A DNA stretch of 64,000 bases from Propionibacterium cyclohexanicum (GTDB lineage: Bacteria; Actinomycetota; Actinomycetes; Propionibacteriales; Propionibacteriaceae), in contig NZ_FOGZ01000007.1 in the NCBI RefSeq assembly GCF_900111365.1, positions 1 through 64,000 of the forward strand. Reading direction: 5' to 3'. Positions within the stretch are counted from its first letter, which is position 1. Every line of letters begins with the position of its first letter. Below the pieces are notes generated by a model. That model was not told where the DNA came from. It did not search any database and was given only the letters and a program-made list of their open reading frames with translations. Positions 60,829-64,000 of this stretch are shown piece by piece. Both the position numbers and the translations under genes were made by a program.

Positions 60829-61782
60829 TCAGCGCGGCGAGAGTACCTGGCCGGTTCCGTCGTTGAGCATCCCCAACGCAATGCCGTCGAGGATATCGGC
60901 CTCGCTGGCCACCAGCTCTGCGGCACCAACACGTCGGGTCACCTCGGCCACGATGAGGGCGCCAGCGCACAGCACCTCGGCCCTCTGTGGCTGCACCGGC
61001 CCCCAGCTCGTCACCTCGGCCACCGTGGCACCGAGCAGTCGCTCGGCGGTCCGGCGCACCACATCGCGCGCGATCGCGGCGCCGTGCACGCGCGAACGGT
61101 CGTAGCGGCGAAGGCCCAGGGCCACGGCAGTCATCGAGGTGACCGTGCCGGCAACCCCGATGAATGTGCCGATGTCGCCCAGCCCGACACCGCACCCGTC
61201 CAGCTGCTCGTCCACGAGGGCCCGGGCGCGGGCGATCTGCTCGGCGCTGGGAGGGTCATCGTGCAGGATCCGCTCGCGCAACCGGCGCGAACCGATGTTC
61301 AGGCTCACCCCGGTCTCGATACGGGCTCCCGCGGCGTCCACCGTCCCCCTGACAAGTTCCGTCGACCCGCCCCCGGAATCCATCACGAGCACCGGACTGC
61401 GCGGGCAGCGAATGCCGGAGAGCGCGCCGCGGAAGCTCAACTGCGACTCCTCGAGGCCACTGATCACCTCGGGCTCGATGCCCAGCCTGGCCCGCACACC
61501 GGAGAACAGCTCCTCACGATTCGAGGCGTCTCTGGTCGCCGAGGTGGCCACGAAACGAGCCCGCCGACAGTCCAGATCGGCGATGACCTCCGCGTACTGC
61601 TCACAGGCCACGAATGCCCTGCTCAGCGCATCGGACGCGAAGGCACCCGTCGCATCCACGCCCTCCCCCAGCCCCACGAAGGTGAGCCGTCGGTCGTACT
61701 CGCGCAGGGAGCCGTCGGCTTCCTGACCGGCAACGAACAGCCTCATCGTGTTCGTGCCGCAATCGATGGCAGCGACCTTCAT
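60829..61782 (-). CDS. Ppx/GppA family exopolyphosphatase
   Basis: A 317-residue ASKHA-fold phosphatase that hydrolyses polyphosphate or pppGpp. VAAIDCGTNTMRLFV (3-17) is the phosphate-1 motif, LVMDSGGGSTELV the phosphate-2 motif and FIGVAGTVTSMTAVALGL the adenosine-like region. The short form lacks an HD domain, like mycobacterial Ppx2-type proteins; which of the two substrates is preferred is not decidable here. Two ATGs are adjacent; ATG 61782 gives a GGAG-based site at 5 nt. The ATG at 61785 overlaps the stop of the DUF501 gene, so the genes are coupled. Confidence 0.9.
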   Translation of the reverse strand: MKVAAIDCGTNTMRLFVAGQEADGSLREYDRRLTFVGLGEGVDATGAFASDALSRAFVACEQYAEVIADLDCRRARFVATSATRDASNREELFSGVRARLGIEPEVISGLEESQLSFRGALSGIRCPRSPVLVMDSGGGSTELVRGTVDAAGARIETGVSLNIGSRRLRERILHDDPPSAEQIARARALVDEQLDGCGVGLGDIGTFIGVAGTVTSMTAVALGLRRYDRSRVHGAAIARDVVRRTAERLLGATVAEVTSWGPVQPQRAEVLCAGALIVAEVTRRVGAAELVASEADILDGIALGMLNDGTGQVLSPR

Positions 61783-62276
61783 CATTGCTCCCCTGTGCGC
61801 GCACACTCATGAGGCGAGCTCCAGAACTCCCCGACCAGGCGCACCGTCTCGTCGCCGAGCTCGTTGACGCCCGGTCCGGCCGCCAAGGCATGCGCCAGTA
61901 GCGCATGGAGGCACTTCACCCGGGTGGGCATCCCGCCGGCACTGATCCCGGCCAGCTCCGGCACCGCGCCATAGCGGGCGCGATCGGCGAGATATGCCTC
62001 GTGGGCGTCATGATGCGCGCGCGCCAGATGCGGATCCCGAGCAATCTCAGCCGTCCACTCGGCCATCAGGCCGGAGGCCTCGAGGCGCGAGCAGGCCGCC
62101 ACAGCCTGTGGGCAGGTGAGGTAGTAGAAGGTCGGGAACGGGCTGCCGTTGGGCAACCGTGGTTTGGTGGCAATGACACCCGGGTGCCCGCAGGGGCAGC
62201 GCCACGCGACACCGACGACGCCGCGGGGCGGGCGACCGAGCTGCTCGGCGATGACGACCTCGTCCTCGCTGCTCAT
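61782..62276 (-). CDS. DUF501 family protein
   Basis: A 164-residue DUF501 protein, found mainly in actinobacteria, with unknown function. Conserved parts are EQLGRPPRGVVGVAWRCPCGHPGVIATKPRLPNGSPFPTFYYLTCPQAV and SAGGMPTRVKCLHALLAHALAAGPGVNELGDETV. The Cys/His residues (CPCGHP, HxxxxH) hint at a metal site. It lies between the FtsB-like and ppx genes and overlaps the latter by four bases, as in related actinobacteria. Confidence 0.9.
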   Translation of the reverse strand: MSSEDEVVIAEQLGRPPRGVVGVAWRCPCGHPGVIATKPRLPNGSPFPTFYYLTCPQAVAACSRLEASGLMAEWTAEIARDPHLARAHHDAHEAYLADRARYGAVPELAGISAGGMPTRVKCLHALLAHALAAGPGVNELGDETVRLVGEFWSSPHECARTGEQ

Positions 62277-62376
62277 CGACTCCAGCTCTCGCACCCCACC
62301 ATTCTTCCACGCCGCCACGACGAGCATGCCGCCAGACGAGCACGCCGCCAGACGACATGGTGCAGCTGCCTGCCCG

Positions 62377-63042
62377 TCAGGGGGTGGCCGCACCCGAGGG
62401 AACCGGCGTGGGCTCAGGACTTGGGGAGACCGAAATGATCCGGTCGCCAGCCGGCACCGATGGGGTGGCTGTGGGTTGGTCCGCAGCCCGCACCGACGAC
62501 CACAGGCGCTGCCACCAACTCTGGTTGGCCGCCTCGCCGGACGTCGTCCGGTCAATCGTCGTACCTCCGCCGTACGGCTCCCCCTTGGCATCGACGACCC
62601 GATAGCCCGACTCCCCCGGCATCACCCAGCCGAGCCGGTCACGTGCCTGGGCGCGAACGAAGTCCGGGTCGTCCCACTGCTGCTTCTGCTGCTCCAAGGC
62701 AGCAATCTGCTCGTTGCTCTGCGCGATCTGGGCCCGCGCGCTGGCCATCTCGGAGCGCTGGTCCACATATACCCGAAGGCTCGACACGAGCGAGATGACG
62801 AGAATCGCCAGGACCACCATGATCGCCGTCAGGCGCCGTGTCGCGCGGACTCCCGAGCGCACCACGGGACCGGTCGCGGTGGACTCTTCACCATCCGGCT
62901 GGCCTGCGCCGGCCGACGCGGACTGCAGATGCGTGGCGCCCCGCGAGGCCCGCCGCTCGGCGCGGGCACTGGTACGCCTGCTGGGCGTGTCCCCCGCCGA
63001 GCTGTGGCCGCGCGGGGGCCTGCCTGATCGAGGGGAAGCCAT
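62377..63042 (-). CDS. FtsB/DivIC-like septum formation initiator
   Basis: A 221-residue bitopic membrane protein. A basic, Ser/Arg/Gly-rich cytoplasmic N-terminus (about 70 residues) leads to one membrane helix (about 71-90, LTAIMVVLAILVISLVSSLRVYV), then a short coiled coil (RSEMASARAQIAQSNEQIAALEQQKQQW), and DPDFVRAQARDRLGWVMPGESGYRVV, the FtsB/DivIC signature. A Ser/Pro/Thr-rich tail ends it. It probably joins FtsL/FtsQ at the divisome. The order eno, this gene, DUF501, ppx is the conserved actinobacterial one. Confidence 0.88.
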   Translation of the reverse strand: MASPRSGRPPRGHSSAGDTPSRRTSARAERRASRGATHLQSASAGAGQPDGEESTATGPVVRSGVRATRRLTAIMVVLAILVISLVSSLRVYVDQRSEMASARAQIAQSNEQIAALEQQKQQWDDPDFVRAQARDRLGWVMPGESGYRVVDAKGEPYGGGTTIDRTTSGEAANQSWWQRLWSSVRAADQPTATPSVPAGDRIISVSPSPEPTPVPSGAATP

Positions 63043-63123
63043 GGCCCCATTCTTGCTCACCCACCCGGATGCCCCAAGGACGGCGCAGGACTCACGGCGG
63101 CCGCCCTTGGGGGGCACAAGACA

Positions 63124-63156
63124 ACAGGGGCGCCGCCCTGTGGGCGGCACCCCTGT
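63124..63156 (-). terminator. Terminator after enolase
   Basis: A near-perfect stem (ACAGGGGcGCCGCCC with its complement, one mismatch) and a 3-nt loop lies just beyond the enolase stop. Confidence 0.7.
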
Positions 63157-63189
63157 GCATCGTCAGCTCAAGTGCATCGTCAGCTCAAG
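63156..63189. repeat. Two 17-bp tandem copies behind enolase
   Basis: TGCATCGTCAGCTCAAG occurs twice in tandem (63156-63172 and 63173-63189), exactly repeated, between the enolase stop and the terminator. Confidence 0.85.
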
Positions 63190-63199
63190 GGCTGCTCTT

Positions 63200-64000
<801 letters not shown>

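Overview
The window is high-GC, gene-dense bacterial chromosome. Several features point to an actinobacterium: mycothiol S-conjugate amidase (Mca), the enolase / FtsB-like / DUF501 / Ppx / tRNA-Leu order, the succinylase branch of the diaminopimelate pathway (DapD, DapC next to an FdxA-type ferredoxin), PIN-PhoH, and many start codons lying 6-7 nt downstream of a TANNNT box (leaderless mRNA style). A member of the Propionibacteriaceae is my best guess; the genus is inference only. No prophage, IS element or CRISPR array was seen.

Layout. 0.3-3.6 kb: lysine/peptidoglycan precursor genes (dapD, a hydrolase-like lipoprotein, dapC, ferredoxin). 3.8-10.5 kb: 2-hydroxyacid dehydrogenase, fumarase, an MFS exporter with its MarR regulator and a palindromic operator, and transketolase. 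10.6-15.1 kb: a GNAT-phosphoribosyltransferase fusion, an M20 amidohydrolase with a repeat tail, a DegT-like PLP protein and a diacylglycerol-kinase-like lipid kinase. 15.1-20.3 kb: a three-gene exopolysaccharide cassette (processive GT2 synthase, HlyD-like adaptor, GH81 beta-1,3-glucanase) with tight spacing and a long leader. 20.4-29.4 kb: LtrA protein, a leaderless cysteine-rich leader peptide upstream of cysK, SPFH/RHH pair, orphan glycine-betaine-type binding lipoprotein, PTH2-like protein, TauE/SafE permease, VOC and RibD-like proteins.

29.4-34.1 kb: amino-acid permease with an 18-bp repeat at its 5' end, SRPBCC protein, SDR, then a small decayed toxin-antitoxin patch (orphan XRE antitoxin, hypothetical gene, frameshifted VapC with intact antitoxin). 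34.3-47.9 kb: housekeeping block (YchF, M18 aminopeptidase, RmuC, IspH, exonuclease VII, PIN-PhoH, hemolysin III, cis-prenyltransferase, DUF255 thioredoxin-fold protein, Mca, GreA). 48-60.5 kb: small membrane, repair and stress proteins (DoxX, toastrack-like protein, AI-2E permease, uracil-DNA glycosylase, MsrA, FMN reductase, PPOX, DinB, AAG glycosylase, lipoprotein, Nudix, Bax-inhibitor-1). 60.5-64 kb: truncated acetyltransferase, a tRNA-Leu(UAA) with an unusually short variable loop, Ppx/GppA, DUF501, FtsB/DivIC-like protein and the 3' part of enolase cut by the window edge.

Most interesting: the predicted cysteine attenuator before cysK, the synthase/adaptor/glucanase cassette, the GNAT-PRTase fusion, the class-I-shaped tRNA-Leu(UAA), and the pervasive leaderless promoters.
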